Source of the DNA: Rhizorhabdus histidinilytica
GTDB taxonomy: Bacteria > Pseudomonadota > Alphaproteobacteria > Sphingomonadales > Sphingomonadaceae
Direction: 5' to 3'
DNA length: 64,000 bases
NCBI RefSeq assembly: GCF_900167915.1
Contig: NZ_FUYM01000009.1
Location: 62,001 to 126,000, forward strand
Part shown: piece by piece, positions 1-8,310 of the stretch
How the letters are laid out: each line of letters opens with the position of its first letter
Position numbering within the stretch: position 1 is the first letter of the stretch
Program-made: the position numbers and the translations under genes
Notes under the pieces: model-generated
Seen by the model: the letters and a program-made list of their open reading frames with translations, nothing else
Database searches by the model: none
What the model was told of the DNA's origin: nothing

Positions 1-428
1 TCAGCACCACGCCCGCGGTCTACAAGATGCAGGCGAAGGTGCGCAGCGGCGGTGCGCTCCGCGCCCGCGGCGGCTACTCGTTCGACACCGGCACGCTGAT
101 CTACGGCACCGGCGGCCTCGCCTATGGCAAGATCCGCAACAGCTTCTCGACCTCGAACGGCGTCAACAGCTTCACCGTCGACGGCGCCAGCAAGGACGCC
201 TGGGGCTATAATTATGGCGGCGGCATCGAGCAGAAGGTCGGCCGCTTCTCGGTCGGCGCGCTCTACCTGTTCACCTCGCTGAAGAACAACGACAGCACGG
301 TGCGCGCGTCGGGCGGCCCCGCCGGCGGCCCGTTCACGGCGCAGAACGCGTCGGGCACCGACTTCAAGCGGAGCTTCAGCAAGTTCGGCTACCACTCGCT
401 GCTCGCGACGGTCAGCTACCACTTCTGA
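1..428 (+). CDS. Outer-membrane beta-barrel protein, C-terminal part (5' end outside window)
   Basis: The open frame runs in from the left edge without a stop, so only the last 142 or so residues are present. The segment alternates hydrophobic and polar residues in short strands rich in Gly, Tyr, Ser and Phe, for example GTLIYGTGGLAYGKI and YNYGGGIEQKVG. It ends in SYHF, the aromatic C-terminus recognised by the BAM machinery. This fits the small opacity/porin-type 8-stranded barrels common in sphingomonads, which sit in the outer membrane. No substrate can be inferred. A strong terminator follows directly, so it is the last gene of its transcript. Confidence 0.75.
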   Translation, partial: STTPAVYKMQAKVRSGGALRARGGYSFDTGTLIYGTGGLAYGKIRNSFSTSNGVNSFTVDGASKDAWGYNYGGGIEQKVGRFSVGALYLFTSLKNNDSTVRASGGPAGGPFTAQNASGTDFKRSFSKFGYHSLLATVSYHF

Positions 429-450
429 TCGCAGCGCAAGCGTAACGGAG

Positions 451-484
451 AAGGGCCGGAAGCTCGCGCTTCCGGCCCTTTTCT
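451..484 (+). terminator. Rho-independent terminator after the outer-membrane barrel gene
   Basis: A perfect 13-bp GC-rich stem (451-463 with 468-480), loop TCGC, is followed by a short T run. It starts 22 bases after the stop codon. Confidence 0.9.
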
Positions 485-512
485 CATGTCAGAGCGATTT
501 CGGCTTACCCGG

Positions 513-633
513 CCGCTCGCCCTGAGGAAGCATTGAGCCTAGTCGAAATGCTGTCTCGAAGGGACGTTCGAGGCTCGAAATATCCTTCGATACGGGCCTT
601 CGCCAAAGCTCAGTCCCTACTCAGGATGAACGG
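513..633. repeat. Intergenic imperfect palindromic repeat (family R5, copy 1)
   Basis: The left end (CCGCTCGCCCTGAGGA) and right end (CTCAGGATGAACGG) are inverted relatives, with a smaller inverted pair around TCGAAGG/CCTTCGA inside. Related copies lie at 21600-21649 (short) and 36511-36628. Each occupies a gap between genes, as expected for a REP-like non-coding repeat. Confidence 0.75.
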
Positions 634-682
634 AGGAGAGGGCGTCCGATCCGATCAGATCGTCAACCGCCCTAACCATCGA

Positions 683-2239
683 TCAGTTGCGGATCTGCAC
701 GCCCACATAGCGCGGCGGGTTGTTGCCGCGCTGGACGAACAGCAGCACGGTCGGCCGCTTGGCCTTCTGCGCCTCGGCGATCTTCGCCGCCGCCGCCTGG
801 ACCGTCGCCACCGGCACATTGTTGATCTGCAGGATGATGTCGCGCGGCTGGAAGCCGTTGGCCGCGGCGTCGCTCGACGGATCGACATAGTTGACCACCA
901 CGCCGCGCAGCGTCGACGAAACGCCCAGCCGCCGGGCGATGTCGGGCGTCAGCGTCTGCAGACCGAGGCCGATCGCGGAACGGCTCGACTGGTCCGGTGC
1001 GCCCTGCACCGCGCCGGGTGCGTCGTCGCCCTGGTCCTCGTCGAGGTTGCCGGCGCTGGCGAGCTGGTCCTCGGGCGGGCGTTCGCCCAACGTCACCGTC
1101 ACCGTCTTGCGCTGGCCCTCGCGGATCAGCTCGATCGGCAGGCGCGCGCCCACCGCGGCCTTGCCGACGATGTAGGACAGCGTGTTGTCGGGGGTGATCT
1201 CCTGATTGTCGACGCGGACGATGACGTCGCCCTGGCGGATGCCGGCACGCGCCGCCGCCTCACCCGGCTCGACCCGGGCGACGATCTCGCCACGGTCCTT
1301 GGGCAGGCCCAGGCTGCTGGCGATATCCTCGGTCATCGGCTGGATGCCGACGCCCAGATAGCCGCGACGCACCCGCTGGCCGGTGCGAAGCTGGTCGATG
1401 ATCGGCTTGGCCTCCTCGGCCGGGATGGCGAAGCCGATGCCGACATTGCCGCCGGTCGGCGAGAAGATCGCCGTGTTGATGCCGATGACGTTGCCCTGGA
1501 GATCGAACATCGGACCGCCCGAGTTGCCCTGGTTGATCGAGGCGTCGGTCTGGATGTAGCGGTCATAGGGACCGTTGATGCCGATCGAGCGGTGCAGCGC
1601 CGAAACGATGCCCGCCGTCACCGTACCGCCCAGGCCGAACGGATTGCCGATCGCCACCACCCAGTCGCCGACCCGGGTGCGGGTCGAATCGCCGAACTGG
1701 ACGAAGGGCAGGTTCTTCGCGTCGATCTTGAGCAGGGCAAGGTCCGACGTCTGGTCGCGGCCGACGATCGTCGCCTTATATTCCTTGCGGTCGGGCAGCG
1801 TGACGGTGATCGAGCTGACCACCGCGCCGCTGCCGCCCTCGGGCGAGGCGGAAATGACGTGGTTGTTGGTGACGACATAGCCGTCGGGCGAGATGATGAA
1901 GCCAGAGCCGAGCGAGGTCGCCTCGCGCGTGATCGGCCGGCCATCGTCGCCCTGGCCGCCGCCGAAGCGCCGGAACAGCTCCTCGAACGGGGTGCCGGAG
2001 AAGGCGTTGCCGCCGCTGCGGACCTGGATCTTCTGCGTGGTCGAGATGTTGACGACCGCCGGCTGGAGCTTGGCCGCGAGATCGGCGAAGCTCATCGGCG
2101 CGCCTGGTCGGGGTGCGGTCGCGTTGATCGAACCCGGTGCGTTCTGCGCCACCTGGGCGCCGACCGGTTGCTGCAAGGTCAGGGTTGCGGCCGCACCGCC
2201 CGCCAGCAAGGCCGCGGTGATCCCATAGGCATAACGCAC
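683..2239 (-). CDS. degP: Periplasmic serine protease/chaperone of the DegP/HtrA family
   Basis: A 518-residue trypsin-like protease with two PDZ domains, the usual Do-family layout, which degrades or refolds misfolded envelope proteins. The N-terminus is a signal peptide (LLAGGAAATLTLQQPVGAQV). Catalytic residues are visible as His127 (NNHVI), Asp166 (SDLALLKID) and Ser240 in QGNSGGP. PDZ1 covers roughly residues 285-375 and PDZ2 425-515. I chose the GTG at 2239 because AAGGAG lies 9 bases upstream and the signal peptide starts there; an in-frame upstream extension to 2392 looks non-coding. It lies downstream of hflK-hflC on the same strand, a common alphaproteobacterial arrangement, with a 184-base gap that may hold its own promoter. 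Confidence 0.93.
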   Translation of the reverse strand: MRYAYGITAALLAGGAAATLTLQQPVGAQVAQNAPGSINATAPRPGAPMSFADLAAKLQPAVVNISTTQKIQVRSGGNAFSGTPFEELFRRFGGGQGDDGRPITREATSLGSGFIISPDGYVVTNNHVISASPEGGSGAVVSSITVTLPDRKEYKATIVGRDQTSDLALLKIDAKNLPFVQFGDSTRTRVGDWVVAIGNPFGLGGTVTAGIVSALHRSIGINGPYDRYIQTDASINQGNSGGPMFDLQGNVIGINTAIFSPTGGNVGIGFAIPAEEAKPIIDQLRTGQRVRRGYLGVGIQPMTEDIASSLGLPKDRGEIVARVEPGEAAARAGIRQGDVIVRVDNQEITPDNTLSYIVGKAAVGARLPIELIREGQRKTVTVTLGERPPEDQLASAGNLDEDQGDDAPGAVQGAPDQSSRSAIGLGLQTLTPDIARRLGVSSTLRGVVVNYVDPSSDAAANGFQPRDIILQINNVPVATVQAAAAKIAEAQKAKRPTVLLFVQRGNNPPRYVGVQIRN

Positions 2240-2312
2240 TTTGGCCAACTCCTTAAATCTCCTGTCCTGCCGTTGCCGAATTCCGGGCGTCTTATCTCTT
2301 TCCCGATCGCTG

Positions 2313-2337
2313 AACCCCGCTTGAACGGCGCTGTTCC
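2313..2337 (-). promoter_or_regulatory. Candidate ECF (EcfG-like) promoter of degP
   Basis: On the minus strand GGAAC (2337-2333) is followed after exactly 16 bases by GGTT (2316-2313), about 75 bases before the degP start. The alphaproteobacterial general-stress sigma factor EcfG recognises GGAAC-N16/17-CGTT, so this differs by one base in the -10. Stress control of degP would make sense, but the call rests on a short motif. Confidence 0.35.
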
Positions 2338-2423
2338 TTTCGGGCCCGGACCCTGATCGCCGCAGGCTGAACCAGCCGGCCGCGCGAATCAAGGGCCCGT
2401 CCCGTCACGACCGGGCTCCCCGG

Positions 2424-3293
2424 CTAGCGCCGCCCGCGGAACTCCCGCAGATATTCGTTGTCGGGCGACAGGATCACGTTGGACGATCCGGGCGCCTCGG
2501 TGCCGTCGGTGCCGAAGGTCATCCGATAGGACTGCATCGCCCGGTAGAAATTGTAGAAATCGGGGTCCTTGTTGAAGCTTTCGGCATAGGTGCCGGCCGC
2601 CTGCGCGTCGGCCTCGGCGGTGATGATCTGCGCCTGCTTGCGGCCCTCCGCGAGGATCGAACGTGCCTCCTGCTCGCGCGCCGTCCGCATCCGGTTGAAG
2701 GCGGAATCGAGCGGCGTGCCGTCGGGCAGGTCGGCGCGCTTGATACGGACGTCGACGATCTCGGCGCCGTACTGGCGCGCGACCCGGTTCAGCCGGGTCT
2801 GGATATTGTCCATCACCTGCCCGCGCTCGGGGCTGAGCAGCGACGCGAAGGGGCGCTTGCCGAGCTCGTTGCGGAGCGAGGAGCCGAGGATCGGCCGCAG
2901 CGCCTCCTCGACCCGGCGCTCGCTGCCGGCGGTGATCGCCATGCGCAGCGGATCGACGATCCGGTAGCGGGCATAGGCGTCGACCTCGAGCCGGAGCTGG
3001 TCCGTCGACAGCACCGACTGGCGCTCCATGTCGAAGTCGCGGACCCGTTTGTCGATCCAGTGGATCTGGTCGATGAACGGGATCTTCCACAGCAGGCCGG
3101 CGCCGGTCGCGCCGAAATCCTCGTTGGGCCGATAGGCGTTGTAGACCTTCTCGGGCTTGCCGAAACGCACGACCAGCGCCTGCTTGGTCTCGGGCACCAC
3201 CGCGACGACGCTGCTGAGCACGAGCACCAGCGCGATGGCGGCGATCGCCCATCCGATCACGTTGCGGCTGGCGAAATTGTCGCTGACGTTCAT
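2424..3293 (-). CDS. hflC: Protease modulator HflC
   Basis: A 289-residue SPFH/band-7 protein with one N-terminal membrane anchor (residues about 12-34, IGWAIAAIALVLVLSS) and a periplasmic SPFH domain (TKQALVVRFGKPEK onward). HflC pairs with HflK to form the cage-like complex that surrounds and restrains the membrane protease FtsH. The C-terminal third contains the coiled-coil region EQEARSILAEGRKQ typical of the family. The start codon overlaps the hflK stop by 4 bases (ATGA), so the two are translationally coupled. degP follows downstream. Confidence 0.95.
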   Translation of the reverse strand: MNVSDNFASRNVIGWAIAAIALVLVLSSVVAVVPETKQALVVRFGKPEKVYNAYRPNEDFGATGAGLLWKIPFIDQIHWIDKRVRDFDMERQSVLSTDQLRLEVDAYARYRIVDPLRMAITAGSERRVEEALRPILGSSLRNELGKRPFASLLSPERGQVMDNIQTRLNRVARQYGAEIVDVRIKRADLPDGTPLDSAFNRMRTAREQEARSILAEGRKQAQIITAEADAQAAGTYAESFNKDPDFYNFYRAMQSYRMTFGTDGTEAPGSSNVILSPDNEYLREFRGRR

Positions 3294-4348
3294 TGTTGCT
3301 GAGCCGGCTTGGGCTGCTGGGGGGGCAGCGGGAGATAGGGCATGACGTTCGGCGCCTCGATCACCGTCTTGTCGGTCTTGGCGAGGACGCGTTCCATCGT
3401 CTCGTAATACATGCGCCGGCGGGTCACCTCGGGCGCCAGCTTGTACTCGGCATAGACCTTGTCGAACGCCGCCGCCTCGCCCTCGGCCTTGGCGCCGAGC
3501 TGCTGGGCATAGGCGCGCGCTTCGTTGAGATAGGCCTGGGCCTGCTGTTGCGCGGCCGACACCGACTTGAACGCCTCAACCACCGCCGAGGGGGGATCGG
3601 CCTGCTTGATCGCGACGCCCTGCACGGTGATGCCGGCGCGGTAGCTGTCGAGGATCTCCTGCATCCGCTGCTGGACGCGGGCCTCGATCTGGCTGCGCTG
3701 CGGACCCATCGCGTCGTTGAGCGCGACCCGGGCGATCTCCGCGCGCATCGCGCTCTCGGCGACCTCGGCGACGGTCTCGTCGGGCTCGGCCAGCTCGTAG
3801 AGATAGAGCTCGGGATCGCGGATGTTCCAGCGCACCGAATAGGCCAGGTCGATGATGTTCTGGTCGCCGGTCAGCATCAGGTTCTGGCTGTTGCCGCCGC
3901 CTTCGGGGATGTCCTTCACGCGGATATCCTCGATGTCGACCTTGGTGACGATGTCGATCGGCGCCGGGAAGGAGAAGCGCATGCCGGGTTCGAGCGTGGT
4001 GGCATAGGAGCCGAGACGGGTGACGACGCCGCGTTCCTGCGGGTCGATCCGGTGGCTGCTGGTCCACAGGATCCAGACAAGCAGCAGCCCGCCGACCGCC
4101 CAGAGCGCGATGCGCCCGGCGTCGGGCTCCGGCCCGCCCCGACCGCCGAAGCGGGCGCGGCCGCGCCGCAGCAGCTCGTCGATGGCCGAACGGCCCACCG
4201 GGCCCCGGCCGGGCCGTCCGCGCGGCGGCTGGTTCCAGGGGTTGCCGTCATCGCCGCCCCCGCCGCCGCCCGATCCTCCTCCGCCCCACGGCCCGCCCTC
4301 GTTGAGCATCGGCCGCGACGCCATTCCGCTGCTGTCGCTGTCGTTCAT
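3290..4348 (-). CDS. hflK: FtsH protease activity modulator HflK
   Basis: A 352-residue SPFH protein. It has a Gly/Pro-rich cytoplasmic N-terminus (GGPWGGGGSGGGG), a single membrane segment (IALWAVGGLLLVWILW), then the SPFH domain (DPQERGVVTRLGSY) and a coiled-coil region rich in Ala/Gln (SAAQQQAQAYLNEARAYAQ). It is the partner of HflC in the FtsH-regulating complex. The start chosen (MNDSDSSG) lies only 6 bases downstream of a perfect TATAAT, suggesting a leaderless message; MASRPMLNEG at 4324 is an alternative. It is divergent from mrp with a 71-base gap. Confidence 0.93.
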   Translation of the reverse strand: MNDSDSSGMASRPMLNEGGPWGGGGSGGGGGGDDGNPWNQPPRGRPGRGPVGRSAIDELLRRGRARFGGRGGPEPDAGRIALWAVGGLLLVWILWTSSHRIDPQERGVVTRLGSYATTLEPGMRFSFPAPIDIVTKVDIEDIRVKDIPEGGGNSQNLMLTGDQNIIDLAYSVRWNIRDPELYLYELAEPDETVAEVAESAMRAEIARVALNDAMGPQRSQIEARVQQRMQEILDSYRAGITVQGVAIKQADPPSAVVEAFKSVSAAQQQAQAYLNEARAYAQQLGAKAEGEAAAFDKVYAEYKLAPEVTRRRMYYETMERVLAKTDKTVIEAPNVMPYLPLPPQQPKPAQQQ

Positions 4349-4354
4349 CCGATC

Positions 4355-4360
4355 ATTATA
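4355..4360 (-). promoter_or_regulatory. Consensus -10 box of the hflK promoter, predicting a leaderless mRNA
   Basis: TATAAT on the minus strand ends 6 bases before the hflK ATG at 4348. Transcription would therefore begin at or within a base or two of the start codon. No good -35 hexamer was seen at the expected distance (CTGTTT at 4383-4378). Confidence 0.5.
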
Positions 4361-4419
4361 GGTGCGGATCGGCGGAAAAACAGTGCCCTTTCCTGACGGA
4401 GTCCTTATTTGCACGCCCC

Positions 4420-5421
4420 ATGGACATGACAGACTCGCTCCCCGCCGCGCTCGACGGCGTGGCCGATCCGATCAGCGGCAAGGGCCTGATCGCCAGCGGG
4501 CGCGCCGCTCCGCCGCGCTTCGAGGACGGCACCGTCAGCGTCGTCGTCGACGTCACCGGCCTGTCGGGCGACGCCCGCTCCAAGCTCGAAACCGCAGTGA
4601 AGCAGGCGCTGATCGCGGTGCCGGGGGTGGAAACGGTGCGGGTAGCGATGACCGCCGAGAAGCGCGGCCGCAAGATCATCGCGATCGGATCGGGCAAGGG
4701 CGGGGTCGGCAAGTCCACGCTGTCGGCAAACCTCGCCGTCGCGCTGAAGCGGATGGGGCGCAAGGTGGGGCTGGTCGACGCCGACATCTACGGCCCGTCG
4801 CAGGCTCGGCTGCTGTCGACCGAAGGGATGCGCCCGACAGCGCAGGGCCAGAAGATGGACCCGGTTATGTCGCCACACGGCGTGCCGATGCTGTCGATGG
4901 CGCAGCTCGTCAAGCCGGGGCAGGCGATCGCCTGGCGCGGGCCGATGGCGGCCAATGCGCTGGGGCAGCTGATCGACGCCGAATGGGGCGACGTCGACCT
5001 GCTGATCCTCGACCTGCCGCCCGGCACCGGCGACGTCCAGCTCACCATGGTGCAGAAATACAAGCCGGCCGGCGCGATCATCGTGTCGACCCCGCAGGAC
5101 CTGGCGCTGATCGACGCGACCCGCGCGATCGACTTCTTCAACCAGGCGCATGTGCCGGTGATCGGCATGGTCGAGAACATGGCCGGCTATGCCTGCCCGC
5201 ATTGCGGCGAGGTCTCCGATCCGTTCGGCCAGGGCGGGGCGCAGGCGGCGGCGATGTCGATGAACCTGCCCTTCCTCGGTCGCGTCCCGCTCGACATCGG
5301 CATCCGCACCGCATCCGACGCGGGCCTGCCTCCGGCCACCCAGGACGGCGACACGATCTTCGCACCGCTCGCCGCGAAGATCGCCGACTGGTTGAACCCG
5401 ACGAGACCGGCATCATTTTAG
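4420..5421 (+). CDS. apbC: Iron-sulfur cluster carrier ATPase Mrp/ApbC
   Basis: A 333-residue ParA/MinD-type ATPase that carries and delivers 4Fe-4S clusters to apoproteins in the cytoplasm. The N-terminal 80 residues form a MIP18/DUF59-like domain (VTGLSGDARSKLETAVK). The deviant Walker A is GSGKGGVGKST (residues 90-100), Walker B is LLILDLPPGTGD, and the cluster-binding pair is CPHC in AGYACPHCGE. The length is normal for the family. It is transcribed away from hflK; a CoA-binding protein gene follows 24 bases later and is probably cotranscribed. Confidence 0.95.
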   Translation: MDMTDSLPAALDGVADPISGKGLIASGRAAPPRFEDGTVSVVVDVTGLSGDARSKLETAVKQALIAVPGVETVRVAMTAEKRGRKIIAIGSGKGGVGKSTLSANLAVALKRMGRKVGLVDADIYGPSQARLLSTEGMRPTAQGQKMDPVMSPHGVPMLSMAQLVKPGQAIAWRGPMAANALGQLIDAEWGDVDLLILDLPPGTGDVQLTMVQKYKPAGAIIVSTPQDLALIDATRAIDFFNQAHVPVIGMVENMAGYACPHCGEVSDPFGQGGAQAAAMSMNLPFLGRVPLDIGIRTASDAGLPPATQDGDTIFAPLAAKIADWLNPTRPASF

Positions 5422-5445
5422 GAATGCCATAGCCGGGAGCCCACC

Positions 5446-5862
5446 ATGCCGCTGACCGCCGACCAGGATATCGCCGACCTCCTCCGCAGCGCGAAGACCA
5501 TCGCCATGGTCGGCGCCAGCGACCGGCCCGACCGGCCGAGCCACGGCGTGATGCGCTTCCTGCTGTCGCGCGGCTACGACGTGATCCCGGTCAACCCGCA
5601 ACTCGCCGGGCAGCGCATCCACGATCGGCCGGTGCTCGCCTCTATCGAGGAAATCCGCGCGCCGATCGACATCGTCGACATCTTCCGCAACTCGACCGCC
5701 GCCGGGCCGGTGATCGACGCCGCGATCGCCGCCGGCGCGAAGGCGGTGTGGACCCAGCTGGGCGTGTTCAACGACGAGGCCGTCGCCCGCGCCGAGGCGG
5801 CCGGGCTAAAGGCTGTCGTCAATCGCTGCCCCGCGATCGAGATTCCGCGCCTGGGTCTCTAA
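5446..5862 (+). CDS. CoA-binding domain protein (YccU-like)
   Basis: A 138-residue single-domain Rossmann protein of the CoA_binding_2 family. The nucleotide-binding start is AMVGASDRPDRPSHGVM and the later signature is VWTQLGVFNDEA, followed by the C-terminal NRCPAIE. Members bind CoA in crystal structures but their role is unknown. A ribosome site GGGAG lies about 7 bases before the ATG. It follows mrp and converges on cysQ with a 9-base gap. Confidence 0.85.
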   Translation: MPLTADQDIADLLRSAKTIAMVGASDRPDRPSHGVMRFLLSRGYDVIPVNPQLAGQRIHDRPVLASIEEIRAPIDIVDIFRNSTAAGPVIDAAIAAGAKAVWTQLGVFNDEAVARAEAAGLKAVVNRCPAIEIPRLGL

Positions 5863-5871
5863 GGGAGATCG

Positions 5872-6651
5872 TTAGCGAATGACGGCCTTCGCCGCGCGCC
5901 GCGCCAGTCGGGCGACGGCGTCGGCGTGGATCGCCGGCGCGGTCGCCAGCACGCCGAACTGTTCGCCCTTGGTGCTGTTGTAGCGTAGCGGCCGGCCGAG
6001 CGCGTCGGTGACGGTCGCCCCCGCCTCCTGCGCGATCAGCGCGGCGGCGGCGATGTCCCATTCATGGCCCCAGCGGAGCGTCGCCAGCAGGTCCGCCTCG
6101 CCGGCCGCGACCATCGCGATGCGCAGCGCGATCGAATTTGGCTTGGCGACGGTCACCAGGTCGGCGTCGCCGCGCGGCAGGACGTCAGCCGGCACCCGTG
6201 CGCCGGAGAGTTCGATCCGGTCCGAGGCGCGCACCCATTCACCGTTGCGAGTGGCGCCGCGACCGGCCTGCGCACGCCAATGCTCGCCGCGGGCCGGCGC
6301 GTCGAGCACGCCGATCACCGGCCGGCCGCCTTCGACCAGCGCGATCGACACCGCCCAGCCCTCGCGACCGCGCACATAGTCGCGGGTGCCGTCGATCGGA
6401 TCGACCACCCAGACCCGGACGCAGTTGAGCCGCTCGGCGCTGTCGGCGGTCTCCTCCGACAGCCAGCCCGCTTCGGGATCGATCGCCATCAGCCGCTCGC
6501 GCAGCAGCGCGTCGGCGGCGAGGTCGATATCGCAGACCGGACTGCCCGGCGTCTTGTCCCAATATTTGAAATCGCCCCGCCACGAGGCGTGCGCCATCGC
6601 GCCCACCTCGGCCGCGACCGCGCTTACCGCATCTAGGAGCCCTTCAGGCAC
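5872..6651 (-). CDS. cysQ: 3'(2'),5'-bisphosphate nucleotidase / inositol monophosphatase-family enzyme
   Basis: A 259-residue member of the Li-sensitive, Mg-dependent phosphatase family. The metal site is visible as WLSEET and WVVDPIDGTRDYV, with the C-terminal EWDIAAAALIAQEAGA motif. CysQ-type members hydrolyse 3'-phosphoadenosine 5'-phosphate to AMP, clearing a by-product of sulfate assimilation; a role on inositol or other sugar phosphates cannot be excluded from sequence alone. The start overlaps the end of pmbA by 8 bases, so the pair are an operon. Confidence 0.85.
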   Translation of the reverse strand: MPEGLLDAVSAVAAEVGAMAHASWRGDFKYWDKTPGSPVCDIDLAADALLRERLMAIDPEAGWLSEETADSAERLNCVRVWVVDPIDGTRDYVRGREGWAVSIALVEGGRPVIGVLDAPARGEHWRAQAGRGATRNGEWVRASDRIELSGARVPADVLPRGDADLVTVAKPNSIALRIAMVAAGEADLLATLRWGHEWDIAAAALIAQEAGATVTDALGRPLRYNSTKGEQFGVLATAPAIHADAVARLARRAAKAVIR

Positions 6652-7990
6652 CGGCCACCGTCATCCCTTCGATCCTGATCGTCGGAACATCAACGGCGCG
6701 GCGGAACACAAGATCCGAAGCCGGCGTCAACTCACGGAACATGTCCTTGAGATTGCCGGCGACAGTGATCTCGGCCACCGGCTCGCAGAGGCCGCCGTCG
6801 CGGATCACGAAGCCCGACGCGCCGCGGCTATAGTCGCCGGTGACGCCGTTGACGCCCTGCCCGATCAGTTCGGTGACGTAGACGCCCAGCTTGACGTCGG
6901 CGATCAGTTCCTCGGGCGAGAGCGTGCCCGCCTCCAGATAGAGATTGGTGAGCCCCGATCCCGGCGGGCCGCCGACGCCGCGCGTCGCATGGCCGGTCGG
7001 CTCGAGCCCCAGCTGGCGGGCCGAGGCCGAATCCATGATCCAGCCGGTCAGTACGCCATCGGCGATGATATCGCATGCCCTGGTCGGCAGCCCCTCCCCG
7101 TCGAACGGCTTGGAGCGCAGGCCGCGCTTGCGGAGAGGATCGTCGCGCACGACGATGCCCTTGGCGAACACCTGCTCGCCCAGCCTGTCGAGGAGGAAGC
7201 TGGTCCGCCGCGCGACCGCCGAGCCGGTGATCGCCCCGGCGAGATGGCCGAGCAGCCCCGAACCGACGCGCGGATCGTAGACCACCGGCATCGCGCCGCT
7301 CGACAGCTTGCCGGGGTTGAGCCGCCTGACCGCGCGATCGCCGGCGCGGGCGCCGATCGCCGCCGCATCCTCCAGGTCGGCGAGGTGCCGCGCCGAATGA
7401 TAGGCATAGTCGCGCTGCATGCCGCCGCCCTCGCCGGCGATGACGCTGGCCGAGCAGCCATAGCCGCTGTTCGAATAGCCGCGCGCGAAGCCGGTGCTGG
7501 TGGCGAGCGCGATGACGGTGCGGCTGGCCGAGGCCCCCGCGCCCTCGCTGTTGGTGACGCCCTCGACCGCACGGGCCGCCGCCTCGGCCGCCTCGGCGCG
7601 CTCGCGCAGCTCGGCGGGCGACGGATCGGCGCCGTCGTCGCCGTCGACGTCGGGCAGCGCGCCGCGCAGCAGCCGGTCCTCGGGCGCGAGGCCGGCATAG
7701 GGATCCTCGGGCGCCTCGCGCGCCATCGCCACCGCGCGCTCGACCAACGCGTCGAGTGCCGACTGCGACAGGTCCGACGACGAGACGCTCGCCGAGCGGC
7801 GGCCGACGAACAGCCGCAGGCCGATCTCCTCGCCCTCCGATCGCTCGACATCCTCAAGCGCGCCGAGGCGCACCGAAATCTGGGTCGAATTGTTGCAGAC
7901 GTAGATCACGTCGGCGGCGTCGGCCCCGGCCTTGCGCGCGGCGGCGGCGAGGTCGGCGGTACGGCTTTCGGCTTCGGAGAGGCTGAGCAT
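6644..7990 (-). CDS. pmbA: TldD/PmbA family metalloprotease subunit (TldE)
   Basis: A 448-residue PmbA/TldE protein, the partner of TldD in a heterodimeric zinc protease that trims modified peptides and antitoxins. Family signatures include SGASASRTVIALATS-like strands and the C-terminal YSRGASGFVIRDG. PmbA itself lacks the HExxxH zinc motif, and none is seen here, as expected. tldD is not in the window. No clear ribosome site precedes the ATG. Instead the start codon sits in a short hairpin (7989-8001) at the foot of the nested palindromes of 8002-8124, which may influence translation. cysQ overlaps downstream. Confidence 0.9.
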   Translation of the reverse strand: MLSLSEAESRTADLAAAARKAGADAADVIYVCNNSTQISVRLGALEDVERSEGEEIGLRLFVGRRSASVSSSDLSQSALDALVERAVAMAREAPEDPYAGLAPEDRLLRGALPDVDGDDGADPSPAELRERAEAAEAAARAVEGVTNSEGAGASASRTVIALATSTGFARGYSNSGYGCSASVIAGEGGGMQRDYAYHSARHLADLEDAAAIGARAGDRAVRRLNPGKLSSGAMPVVYDPRVGSGLLGHLAGAITGSAVARRTSFLLDRLGEQVFAKGIVVRDDPLRKRGLRSKPFDGEGLPTRACDIIADGVLTGWIMDSASARQLGLEPTGHATRGVGGPPGSGLTNLYLEAGTLSPEELIADVKLGVYVTELIGQGVNGVTGDYSRGASGFVIRDGGLCEPVAEITVAGNLKDMFRELTPASDLVFRRAVDVPTIRIEGMTVAGA

Positions 7991-8124
7991 GTCGGCGACA
8001 TAGAGCCTGATCGTCTGAGGTGGAAGCGCTTTGCGCTTCCGCCGATGGCGTGAATCAGGCTCTCTTCAGATGGCTGAGACCTTGATTCACGTTTCAGGCT
8101 GATCAGCCTGAAACGATCAAGGTC
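7989..8124. promoter_or_regulatory. Nested palindromes directly upstream of pmbA
   Basis: ATGTCG-G-CGACAT (7989-8001) covers the pmbA start codon. AGAGCCTGAT (8002-8011) pairs with ATCAGGCTCT (8054-8063) and encloses an 8-bp hairpin (8022-8029 with 8033-8040). A 24-base perfect palindrome (8091-8114) is flanked by GACCTTGAT (8078-8086) and ATCAAGGTC (8116-8124). The unit AGCCTGA or its complement occurs four times (8004, 8055, 8094, 8105), so alternative pairings are possible. With the R1 repeat at 8198-8291 this fills the 320-base gap between pmbA and ubiA; nothing else was seen there. Confidence 0.6.
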
Positions 8125-8197
8125 GAGGTATGCCGGCCCCGAACGTCAAAGGGTAAAGGGGTTCCGGGCTTCTATCGCCGGTGAGCATCTTCTCCCT

Positions 8198-8291
8198 CGT
8201 CATTCCCGCGAAAGCGGGAATCCATGGACGGCGGCACCTCGCATCAAATAGCGTTCGGTGACCGTGGATTCCCGTTTTCACGGGAATGACG
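8198..8291. repeat. Intergenic inverted repeat (family R1, copy 1)
   Basis: The ends CGTCATTCCCGCG and its complement CGGGAATGACG bound a 94-base imperfect palindrome with a smaller hairpin CCCGCGAAAGCGGG. A close copy lies at 16201-16293, sharing the internal GGACGGCGGCACCTCGC. It may also act as a transcription terminator for ubiA. Confidence 0.8.
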
Positions 8292-8310
8292 GGAGGAGAC
8301 CGAATCCGTC

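Noticed and set aside
655-2356. Long open frames antiparallel to degP
   Set aside because: They are Arg-rich, lack family signals and exist because of the high-GC codon bias of degP, which has a clear triad and signal peptide on the minus strand.
8198-8291. CRISPR-like repeats
   Set aside because: There are no regularly spaced direct repeats with unique spacers; the R1-R5 units are dispersed single palindromes.
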